In this document: one piece after another, positions 1-5,709 of the stretch | How the letters are laid out: each line of letters starts with the position of its first letter | Position numbering within the stretch: position 1 is the first letter of the stretch | NCBI GenBank assembly: GCA_937967325.1 | Contig: CALBSQ010000134.1 | Coordinates: 1 to 12,125, forward strand | Length of the DNA stretch: 12,125 bases | From: an uncultured Chloroflexota bacterium | Lineage (GTDB): Bacteria; Chloroflexota; UBA4733 | Direction: 5' to 3' | The notes under the pieces: model-generated | Told to the model about the DNA's origin: nothing | Databases searched by the model: none | Seen by the model: only the letters and a program-made list of their open reading frames with translations | Made by a program: the position numbers and the translations under genes

Positions 1-18
1 GGCCGGGGGTGGGGCCGC

Positions 19-36
19 CCTGTCCGTTTGGACAGG
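19..36. repeat. Short perfect hairpin upstream of the Rieske gene
   Basis: CCTGTCC and GGACAGG form 7-bp perfect arms around a GTTT loop. No T-run follows on either strand, so it is not a standard intrinsic terminator. It may be the end of an upstream transcription unit outside the window or an operator-like dyad ahead of the Rieske gene. The function is not established. Confidence 0.4.
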
Positions 37-44
37 CCCGCGCC

Positions 45-73
45 TGTGCAAGTGCCGGTGAGTGAGCTAGAAT
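45..73 (+). promoter_or_regulatory. Weak candidate promoter for the Rieske gene
   Basis: TAGAAT at 68-73 resembles a -10 box. At 17 nt spacing the upstream hexamer is TGTGCA (45-50), which matches the -35 consensus poorly. The position would give a leader of roughly 50 nt before the start at 129. This is a suggestion only. Confidence 0.22.
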
Positions 74-116
74 CCATGCTGCACACTGCCTCACACCGAC
101 GATGGGTCGCATGGAT

Positions 117-122
117 AGGGGG
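117..122 (+). promoter_or_regulatory. Ribosome binding site that fixes the Rieske start
   Basis: AGGGGG lies 6 nt before the ATG at 129. The same hexamer lies inside the reading frame opened by the ATGs at 102 and 111, which have no purine-rich site of their own. This is why 129 is preferred as the start. Confidence 0.6.
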
Positions 123-128
123 ATTAGT

Positions 129-1925
129 ATGGTTGCTCAATCCGTGGCCACGGTCCCAGCGAGCACCGATGAGCGGGTGCGCGCATGCTCCCTGGAGGAG
201 CTTGGTCGCAAGGGCTGCGTTGTCGTATCGTCCGGACGCCACGGCATCGCCGTGTTCTATAACGACGGCTCGCCGCGCGCCGTGGACAACCGCTGCCCGC
301 ACATGGGCTTCCCGCTCAGCCGAGGCAGCGTAGCGGACTGCATCTTGACCTGCCACTGGCACCACGCCCGCTTCGACCTGGACAGCGGCGGCACCTTCGA
401 TCCCTTTGCCGACGACGTTCGCGTCTACCCCGTGGTGGTCAGTGATGGCGACGTGCTGGTCGACCTCCAGCCGCCGACGACCGACTACATCGCCCATTGG
501 AAGGCGCGCTTGCAGGATGGCCTGGAGCAGAATCTCTCGCTGGTGATCGTCAAGGCCGTGCTGGCGCTCAGCGAGGCCGGCACGCCGGCCGCGGAGATCC
601 TGGAGATCGGCGGCAACTTCGGCACACTCTATCGAGAGGCAGGCTGGGGTCCCGGCTTGACCATCCTCACCGCGCTCGCCAACATCATCGACCGGCTCGA
701 CCGTGAGGATCAGGTACTCGCGCTCTACCACGGTCTGGTCCACGTAGCTTCGGACTGCGCCGGCGCGCCGCCACGCTTTAGCCTGGACCCGCTCCCGAAC
801 GAGGTGGCGTCGGTTGAGCGCCTGCGAAGCTGGTTCCGACGCTTCGCCGAGGTGCGCGACGTGGACGGCTGCGAGCGAACCCTCTTGACCGCCATCCAGC
901 GTCAGGCAAGTCCAGCGGAGCTGGCCGACATGCTGCTATCGGCAGCCACCGATCACTATTTTCTGGCCGGGGGACACACCGTCGACTTCGTCAACAAGGC
1001 CTGCGAGCTGCTGGATCACGTCGGCTGGGATCAGGCGGCGACCGTGCTACCCAGTGTCGTGCGCGGCATCGCCCAGGGCCAGCGCAGCGAAGAGCAGAAC
1101 GCCTGGCGCCATCCCATCGACCTGGTCGCTCTCCTGGAGCCGGTGTTCAAGGATCTTCCCACCCTCGTCAAGCTAGACGTTCCGGCCAGCGCGTGGGCCG
1201 GCTTCGACCCCATGGTGGACCTGGTACTTGGGGACGACCCGCACGCCATCGTGGATGCTATGGTCGCGGCGCTGAGCGACGGCGCGTCAATACTGGACCT
1301 GAGCCAGGCGATCACCTTCGCGGCGGCACGGCGGCTGTTCCATTTCCACACCAGCAACGAGTTCGGCGACTGGATCACCGTGCTGCACAGCTTCACCTAC
1401 TGCAACGCGCTCGATCAAGGTCTGCGGCGCGCGCCGTCGATCGAGACGGCGCGAGGGGTGTTCCACGGCGCCATGAAGGTCTACCTCGACCGCTTCCTCA
1501 ACATGCCGGCGGCCAGGCTGCCCCGCGACCGTGCTGACGTCCTCAAGATCACGGACGGGTTGACCGCGCTGCGCAGTCTGGAAGAGCTGCTGGACCAGGA
1601 GCAGCGAGTCGGTGAAGCGGCCGTGACTACGGCCCGCTACCTTGATCTGACGACTGACCCCAAGGCCCTGATCGCCAGATTTGGCCACCTTGTCCTGCGC
1701 GAGGACGCGGAGTTCCACACCTATCAGACGCTGGAGGCGGGTGTGCGCCAGCACGCGGCGCTGCGCGAGCGCCGTCCCGAGGCCGCCAACACGGTGCTGA
1801 TCGGCGTCGCCCGCTATCTGGCGGCGCACTCGCCCACATCGCGCGCCATGCTGCAGACCGCGCGCAGCGCCCTGCGTCTGTACCGCGGCGAGGAGTTGTA
1901 CGCCACGGTCGAGGAAGACGAGTAG
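129..1925 (+). CDS. Rieske [2Fe-2S] protein with long helical His-rich C-terminal region
   Basis: The protein is 598 aa from the ATG at 129, or 607 aa from 102. The N-terminal ~115 residues are a Rieske ferredoxin-type domain. Cluster ligands are C56-P-H58 and C75-H-W-H78 (numbered from 129), a CxH-x16-CxxH arrangement that should bind a [2Fe-2S] cluster. No signal peptide or membrane segment is visible, so it is probably cytoplasmic. The remaining ~480 residues look mostly alpha-helical and carry clusters of His near residues 200, 276-283, 328, 405-407 and 420. They show no sign of the StAR-like catalytic domain of ring-hydroxylating oxygenases. The family gives an electron-transfer role for the first domain. 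The helical region could be a second metal-binding oxidoreductase domain, perhaps resembling questin-oxidase-like proteins, but that is a guess. It stands alone on its strand and converges on the FAH gene. The stop codon abuts the inverted repeat at 1926. The Rieske call is firm; the substrate and pathway are unknown. Confidence 0.85.
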   Translation: MVAQSVATVPASTDERVRACSLEELGRKGCVVVSSGRHGIAVFYNDGSPRAVDNRCPHMGFPLSRGSVADCILTCHWHHARFDLDSGGTFDPFADDVRVYPVVVSDGDVLVDLQPPTTDYIAHWKARLQDGLEQNLSLVIVKAVLALSEAGTPAAEILEIGGNFGTLYREAGWGPGLTILTALANIIDRLDREDQVLALYHGLVHVASDCAGAPPRFSLDPLPNEVASVERLRSWFRRFAEVRDVDGCERTLLTAIQRQASPAELADMLLSAATDHYFLAGGHTVDFVNKACELLDHVGWDQAATVLPSVVRGIAQGQRSEEQNAWRHPIDLVALLEPVFKDLPTLVKLDVPASAWAGFDPMVDLVLGDDPHAIVDAMVAALSDGASILDLSQAITFAAARRLFHFHTSNEFGDWITVLHSFTYCNALDQGLRRAPSIETARGVFHGAMKVYLDRFLNMPAARLPRDRADVLKITDGLTALRSLEELLDQEQRVGEAAVTTARYLDLTTDPKALIARFGHLVLREDAEFHTYQTLEAGVRQHAALRERRPEAANTVLIGVARYLAAHSPTSRAMLQTARSALRLYRGEELYATVEEDE

Positions 1926-2086
1926 GGGACCTCACCCCCGGCCCCTCCCCTACGAAGGGAGGGGAGCTTCACCGGGATGATGGTTTGGCCTCGCTGCATC
2001 CTCTGGCTGGCGTGGCCAGGAAAGCCACTACCCTTGCCGTGGAGGCTCCCCTCCCTTCGTAGGGGAGGGGCCGGGGGTGAGGTCCC
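1926..2086. repeat. Long inverted repeat filling the gap between two convergent stop codons
   Basis: The arms 1926-1967 and 2045-2086 are perfect 42-bp reverse complements, separated by a 77-nt non-repeated loop. Each arm begins GGGACCTCACCCCCGGCCCC when read inward and contains its own smaller hairpin, CCCCTCCC…GGGAGGGG with a CTACGAA spacer. The left arm starts directly after the Rieske TAG (1923-1925). The right end supplies the last base of the FAH TAG (2086-2088). GC-rich inverted units starting CCTCACCCCCGGCCCC are, from memory, common intergenic repeats in Chloroflexota-like genomes. The structure could be a MITE-like or REP-like element, or act as a bidirectional transcript-end hairpin. 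There is no T-run for a classical terminator. No coding capacity is visible inside. Confidence 0.9.
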
Positions 2087-2853
2087 TAAAAATAGCTCGC
2101 CGGCTTGCGGATGCGGTTGGTGAGCTTGCCGATGCCCTGGATCTCGATAGTGTACTCCGACCCGTCCTCCATGTGGCCCGGATGCGCTGGGGTACCGGTC
2201 ATGATCACATCGCCGGCTTCCAGCGTGAAATAGCGCGAGATGTGGGCGACCAGTTTGCCAACGTTATGTCCAAGATCCGATGTGGAGCTGTCCTGCTGTG
2301 ACTTGCCGTCGAGGAAGCCTTGGATGCGCAGGTTGTCGGGATTAACCTCAGTCTCCAGCCAGGGACCGAGGGGGCAGGATGTGTCGAAACCCTTGGCTCG
2401 ACTCCACTGGCCGTCCTTGCCCTGCCAGTCCCGCGCGCTCACGTCATTGCCGCAGGTGTAGCCGAGCACGTAGTCCCGCCAGCGATCCGGTCGGATGAGC
2501 TTCGCCGTCTTGCGTATTACCAGCGCCAGCTCGGCTTCGGAATCGATCCGCGTGGTACCGATCGGCCAGGTGATCTCCTCCCCCGGTCCGATCAACGCGG
2601 TTGGCGGCTTAAAGAACATCAACGGCTCTTCGGGGATGGTCTGGCCACTTTCCGCGGCGTGAGCGGCGTAATTGAGCCCGATGCAGACGATTATCTTCGG
2701 CTCCGCCGGGGCGAGCAGCTTGACACCGCCGAGGCTGCCCAGCGAGGCCCCCCGCCGCTGGGCCCCATAGACGTCGTCAAGCTGGAAAACCTGGTCGCCA
2801 TCCAACGCGGCCCACCGCGCCGCGCCGCCCGCGGACACTCTGGCAATTCGCAT
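2086..2853 (-). CDS. Fumarylacetoacetate hydrolase (FAH) family protein
   Basis: The protein is 255 aa, normal for the bacterial short FAH group (hydratases, isomerases, decarboxylases and acylpyruvases of the 2-hydroxyhepta-2,4-diene-1,7-dioate isomerase type). A short variable N-terminal region (~1-50) is followed by the FAH fold. Visible motifs are IGLNYAAHAAE (58-68), the E-A-E metal ligands (E106, E108), GNDVSARDWQ (135-144) with the third carboxylate D137, SRAKGFDTSCPLGP (151-164) with K154, and VIMTGTP (216-222). These predict a Mg/Mn-dependent cytoplasmic enzyme acting on a C-C or enol bond of a 2-oxo acid, often in aromatic catabolism. The exact substrate cannot be read from sequence. 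It starts with ATG; GAGAGG lies a rather long 12 nt upstream. It is monocistronic, with the inverted repeat at its 3' end. Confidence 0.92.
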   Translation of the reverse strand: MRIARVSAGGAARWAALDGDQVFQLDDVYGAQRRGASLGSLGGVKLLAPAEPKIIVCIGLNYAAHAAESGQTIPEEPLMFFKPPTALIGPGEEITWPIGTTRIDSEAELALVIRKTAKLIRPDRWRDYVLGYTCGNDVSARDWQGKDGQWSRAKGFDTSCPLGPWLETEVNPDNLRIQGFLDGKSQQDSSTSDLGHNVGKLVAHISRYFTLEAGDVIMTGTPAHPGHMEDGSEYTIEIQGIGKLTNRIRKPASYF

Positions 2854-2899
2854 CTGTTCTGTTTACCTCTCTTGCTCGATACACCGCTTTCACGCCGGC

Positions 2900-2926
2900 A
2901 TCATAGCAGGGGGCGGGGGACAACAA
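2900..2926 (-). promoter_or_regulatory. Candidate promoter of the FAH gene
   Basis: On the minus strand TATGAT (2905 to 2900) matches five of six -10 consensus positions. TTGTTG (2926 to 2921) is a partial -35 box at 15 nt spacing. Transcription would begin about 40 nt before the ATG at 2853. It lies in otherwise GC-rich sequence, which makes the AT-rich hexamer stand out. Confidence 0.4.
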
Positions 2927-3050
2927 GCGACTCCCTATGCCCTCGTGGTCGTGCCCGATTGGATTGGCCTCGAAACCAGAGGGTCTTTCATCACGTCCCC
3001 GTCCCCAACCTAGGGCCTTTTCGCTACGCCAGCGATCATATCCTGCGGGT

Positions 3051-3209
3051 TGCCGGGGCGGGGACTGCGGTCCGCCGCCAGAGTCCGGCACTGCGGTGCG
3101 CCGATCGGCTCAACATGAATGAGCGCCTCCAGTATGGCGAACTGCCCTTCCAAGCTGTCCCGACCGCAGTCGCGTGCTCTGGCGGCGGACCGCAGTCCCC
3201 GCCCCGGCA
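3051..3209. repeat. Second inverted repeat, perfect 33-bp arms
   Basis: The arms 3051-3083 and 3177-3209 are perfect reverse complements over 33 bp, starting TGCCGGGGCGGGGACTGCGG. They flank a 93-nt centre. The centre contains shorter imperfect echoes of the core: ACTGCGGTGCGCCG near 3090-3105 in the left-arm orientation, and GACCGCAGTCGCG near 3161-3174 in the right-arm orientation. The sequence is unrelated to the repeat at 1926-2086. It may be a MITE-like or REP-like element with internal sub-repeats. Its function is unknown. Confidence 0.85.
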
Positions 3210-3238
3210 TCTCCAACGTAACGATCATTTCCTATCCC

Positions 3239-3280
3239 TAGTCCCGAACCACTAGCCCCGAACCACTAGCCCCCAAGCCC
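3239..3280. repeat. 14-nt tandem repeat running into the end of the glycosyltransferase gene
   Basis: TAGTCCCGAACCAC (3239-3252) is followed by TAGCCCCGAACCAC (3253-3266) and a decayed third unit TAGCCCCCAAGCCC (3267-3280). The second and third units meet at the glycosyltransferase stop codon (3266-3268). The third unit encodes that protein's last residues (GLGG), so the C-terminus was probably shaped by repeat sequence. Confidence 0.75.
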
Positions 3281-3955
3281 GGGCACCCGGTGGCGGAGGA
3301 TCATCCGCAGCGCGAGCCAGCCATCCGTAAGGCGGTGGAGCTTCTTGCTCGGCGTCGGGCGCGGGCGATAGCGGATCGGGACCTGGGCGATGCGATAGCC
3401 ACGACGGCGCAGGTTGATGGTGAGCTCCGGCTCGATGTCGTAGCCGTTGGCGCGCAGATCGAAGGAGCGCAGCAGACGGGCGTCGATAAGCTTGTAGCAG
3501 GTCTCCATATCGCGCAGCCGGCACCCATATAACACGTCCGTGAGCACGGTCAGCCCGTGATTGCCGATGCGGCCGATCAGCGGCTGGCCGGATAGGTTGC
3601 GGTACCCGTAGACGGCCGGCCAGCCACCGTTCAAGTAGCGGTCCACCAACCGGCGATAGTCGTCGGGATCATATTCGTCGTCGGCGTCCTGGAAGATGCA
3701 TATATCTCCCGTAGCTTCCTTGATCAGCGTCCGGACGCCGACCCCCTTCCCGCCGTTGCAGGCACGACGCAGCACGCGTAGACCAGGGAACTCGTCCTGC
3801 AAGGCGGCCAGGATTACGGGCGTGCGGTCGGTGGAGGCGTCGTCGTGTACGAGGATCTCCACGCCGATCGAGAGAGGCACGGCCGCGACTCGGCGGATGA
3901 TCTCTTCGATCGTCCGCTCCTCGTTGTAGGCAGGAATCAGGACGGAGAGCTTCAC
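3266..3955 (-). CDS. Family 2 glycosyltransferase, DPM1-like
   Basis: The protein is 229 aa with a GT-A Rossmann-type fold. It begins with the family's usual MKLSVLIPAYNEE. Further motifs are HDDASTDRT (37-45) with the nucleotide-binding Asp pair D39/D38, the metal-binding D90-A-D92 followed by DEYDP, DMETCYKL (149-156), GYDIEPEL (171-178), and the C-terminal PIRYRPR…SKKL…DGW signature (193-213) typical of dolichyl/polyprenyl-phosphate mannosyl- or glucosyltransferases. There is no trailing membrane segment, so it is the soluble, peripheral type. It should transfer a sugar from a nucleotide donor to a polyprenyl phosphate on the cytoplasmic membrane face for cell-envelope glycan or protein glycosylation. 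The start is GTG, 9 nt after the folC stop, with no clear Shine-Dalgarno, suggesting translational coupling to folC. The donor sugar is unknown. Confidence 0.92.
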   Translation of the reverse strand: MKLSVLIPAYNEERTIEEIIRRVAAVPLSIGVEILVHDDASTDRTPVILAALQDEFPGLRVLRRACNGGKGVGVRTLIKEATGDICIFQDADDEYDPDDYRRLVDRYLNGGWPAVYGYRNLSGQPLIGRIGNHGLTVLTDVLYGCRLRDMETCYKLIDARLLRSFDLRANGYDIEPELTINLRRRGYRIAQVPIRYRPRPTPSKKLHRLTDGWLALRMILRHRVPGLGG

Positions 3956-3964
3956 GAAGAGCGC

Positions 3965-5431
3965 CTACACCACCGCCAGCGTCGCCGGAAGAGGATCCTC
4001 CTCCGTCCCCCAGGCCGTCCGTAAGATGTCTACCTCGCTCACCCAGCGCTCGCGGGCCTCACCAACCAGATAGAGCGAGCCGGTGGCGCAGACCAGGCCA
4101 TCAGGTCCTGCGTCGGCGATCGCCGCATCGAGCGCGGCGGACGCGTGCGGAGCGGTCACGACGTTTCGACAGTATGGCCGGCACAATTCCGCCAGTTCGT
4201 CCGGTGGCGTCGCCGCCTTGCCGATCACGTCGGTCGCGGTACACACGATCGCGTCCGCGAACGGGGCCAAGACGCGCACCACATCCTCCGCCTGATGGCT
4301 GGCCAGGACGCCGAGCACCAGCACCGCGCGCCGCCCTCGACGCAACTCGCGCAGCGCGCCAAGCAGCGCCTCGGCTTTCTGGCCGTTGTGGGCGCCGTCC
4401 AGCAGGACTTCCGGTTGATGCTGCATGCGTTCCAGCCGGCCGGGAAAGCGAACGGTAGCAAGTCCATCTCGGACGGCCCGTTCGTCGATGGCCAGCGTAT
4501 TGCCTAGCACGCGGGCGGCCGCGATCGCCAGCGCGGCATTGGCAACCTGATGACGCCCGAGCAGCGGGAGGGAGAGGTCAGGAATCCGCCCGAACTGGTC
4601 CTCGTAACCGAACCGGCTGCCCGCTCGGCCAAAGTCAGGCGCCTGTACGGTGTAATCACGTTCGGCGACGATCAGCGGGGCAGATCGGCGATGGGCCTCC
4701 TCGACAATGACCTCCATCGCCTCCGGCGCCTGTTCAGCCACGACGACGGGCACGCCCGGTTTGATGATCCCGGCCTTATGGGCGGCAATGTCCGCCAACG
4801 TGGGCCCCAGCGAGCGCACGTGGTCGAAGCCGATTCGATTGATCACGGATACGACCGGTGTGATGACATTGGTGCGATCCCAGCGTCCACCCACCCCCGT
4901 TTCTACCACCCCAACATCCACTCGCTCGGCCGCGTAGGCAGCGAAGGTGAGCGTCACCCACAGCTCACCGTAGCGTAGCGGACCTTCCGGGCTGACGGCG
5001 TTGAAATGTTCGACCTGGCTCCTGACCGCGGAAACCAGGTGTACGAACCGGTCGACGTTCATCGGCCGGCCGTTGACCAGCAGCTTCTCCAACGGCGTTT
5101 GCAAGTAGGGCTTGATGTGCAGGCCGGTACGCTGACCCGCGGCCTGGGTAATAGACGCGATCATCACCGCGGTCGAGCCCTTCCCGGAAGTGCCGGCCAC
5201 GTGGATCGGCGCGAATCGCCGCTCCGGATGGTGCAGCAGGCCGAGAAAACGATCCAGCCGCGCGAATTGCCGACGATGGCGTTCCTCCGGCGTGTACAAG
5301 GGATGCTCGGCCGGAGTGTCGGCAGGGCCACGAATGTTGCTTTGGATCCAGCGCACCGCGGCGTGGTAGGCGGCGAAGTCCTCCACCCGCTGGCCGCTCC
5401 GTTCCCCGCGCTGGCGCCGATGCTCGTCCAC
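3965..5431 (-). CDS. folC: Folylpolyglutamate synthase / dihydrofolate synthase (FolC)
   Basis: This Mur-ligase-family enzyme adds glutamate to dihydropteroate and/or to reduced folates, using ATP, in the cytoplasm. It is 488 aa from the GTG at 5431. The P-loop is GTSGKGS (80-86). Other motifs are PYLQTPLEKLLVNG (108-121), YGELWVTLTF (154-163), ETGVGGRWDRTN (177-188), FDHVRSLGPT (202-211), HKAGIIKPG (218-226) with the Lys usually carbamylated, LGRHQVANAALA in the centre, FPGRLE and LLDGAHN in the C-terminal domain. It is longer than the usual 420-440 aa because of a polar N-terminal extension. The first GTG has no ribosome binding site. The GTG at codon 16 (5386), preceded by a GGAACGGAG-like stretch, would give MEDFAAYHAAVRW and may be the true start. 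It is followed after 9 nt by the glycosyltransferase gene. The family call is firm; mono- versus bifunctional activity cannot be told. Confidence 0.93.
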   Translation of the reverse strand: MDEHRRQRGERSGQRVEDFAAYHAAVRWIQSNIRGPADTPAEHPLYTPEERHRRQFARLDRFLGLLHHPERRFAPIHVAGTSGKGSTAVMIASITQAAGQRTGLHIKPYLQTPLEKLLVNGRPMNVDRFVHLVSAVRSQVEHFNAVSPEGPLRYGELWVTLTFAAYAAERVDVGVVETGVGGRWDRTNVITPVVSVINRIGFDHVRSLGPTLADIAAHKAGIIKPGVPVVVAEQAPEAMEVIVEEAHRRSAPLIVAERDYTVQAPDFGRAGSRFGYEDQFGRIPDLSLPLLGRHQVANAALAIAAARVLGNTLAIDERAVRDGLATVRFPGRLERMQHQPEVLLDGAHNGQKAEALLGALRELRRGRRAVLVLGVLASHQAEDVVRVLAPFADAIVCTATDVIGKAATPPDELAELCRPYCRNVVTAPHASAALDAAIADAGPDGLVCATGSLYLVGEARERWVSEVDILRTAWGTEEDPLPATLAVV

Positions 5432-5471
5432 GGTAGTCTAGCACGTGCCGGAACCAGGATGGCCCCATCGC

Positions 5472-5501
5472 TTGCCAGTGCCGCGCCGCGTCCGCTATAG
5501 T
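5472..5501 (+). promoter_or_regulatory. Promoter of the bS22-like gene
   Basis: TTGCCA (5472-5477) and TATAGT (5496-5501) are separated by 18 nt, each matching five of six consensus positions. They sit in the folC/bS22-like divergent gap and face the small gene. The leader would be about 60 nt. Confidence 0.6.
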
Positions 5502-5568
5502 TCTGGCAGTGCGTCACGCCACAGTCGGTGCTTCCGGCTGTTCAAAGAGTGGGGAGTTCCGCCGCAGC

Positions 5569-5661
5569 ATGAGTTCGGTCGTCAAGAAGCGCCGCAAGGC
5601 AATCACCAAGCACAAGCTCAAGAAGCGCCGGCACCGCGAGCGATTCCAGCGCCGACGCTAG
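5569..5661 (+). CDS. AURKAIP1/COX24-domain mini protein (bS22-like ribosomal protein)
   Basis: This 30-codon gene is below most gene-finder cut-offs. The product starts MSSVVKKRRKAITKHKLKK and ends RRHRERFQRRR. Sixteen of 30 residues are Lys or Arg, plus two His, with a single Glu. The pattern xSVxKKRRKxxxKHKxxKxxxR matches the short AURKAIP1/COX24 family. That family includes mycobacterial bS22, a small-subunit ribosomal protein near the decoding region, and the conserved part of a mitochondrial ribosomal protein. By family it should bind 16S rRNA in the small subunit. GGGGAG (5551-5556) precedes the ATG by a longish 12 nt. An in-frame GTG at 5509 would add 20 residues unlike the family and is not preferred. 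It is divergent from folC and convergent with fmt, 48 nt away. Confidence 0.85.
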   Translation: MSSVVKKRRKAITKHKLKKRRHRERFQRRR

Positions 5662-5709
5662 GGAGCCGCGTTCCGAATTTCGTCGGCATTGGCGCGCCCG
5701 CCGCGCTAC

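Larger units (their letters stand above)
2854..3265. other. 412-bp non-coding stretch with repeats
   Basis: No convincing gene lies between the FAH start and the end of the glycosyltransferase gene. Open frames here lack ribosome binding sites and family motifs. The stretch holds the candidate FAH promoter, a 33-bp inverted repeat with degenerate internal copies, and a 14-nt tandem repeat at its right edge. No tRNA or structured RNA gene was recognised. Confidence 0.6.

Noticed and set aside
102..128. Upstream ATGs (102 and 111) as the Rieske start
   Set aside because: The only good ribosome binding site (117-122) lies downstream of both and is properly spaced from 129.
1287..1829. A 180-codon minus-strand frame inside the Rieske gene
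   Set aside because: Antisense shadow with no recognisable domain; the plus-strand frame has the Rieske motif and a ribosome binding site.
129..1925. Reading the Rieske protein as a ring-hydroxylating dioxygenase alpha subunit
   Set aside because: The C-terminal region lacks the catalytic-domain pattern, and no beta subunit, ferredoxin or reductase gene is nearby.
1926..2086. Classical rho-independent terminator
   Set aside because: The hairpins are strong, but no T-run follows on either strand; the A-tract at 2087-2091 lies before the hairpin for the minus-strand gene.
2320..3255. A 311-codon plus-strand open frame over the FAH gene and the following gap
   Set aside because: It is antisense to a clear FAH enzyme, has no family motifs or ribosome binding site, and is the kind of long open frame that high GC content produces.
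3051..3280. CRISPR array
   Set aside because: The copies are inverted rather than direct, the tandem units have no spacers, and no cas genes are present.
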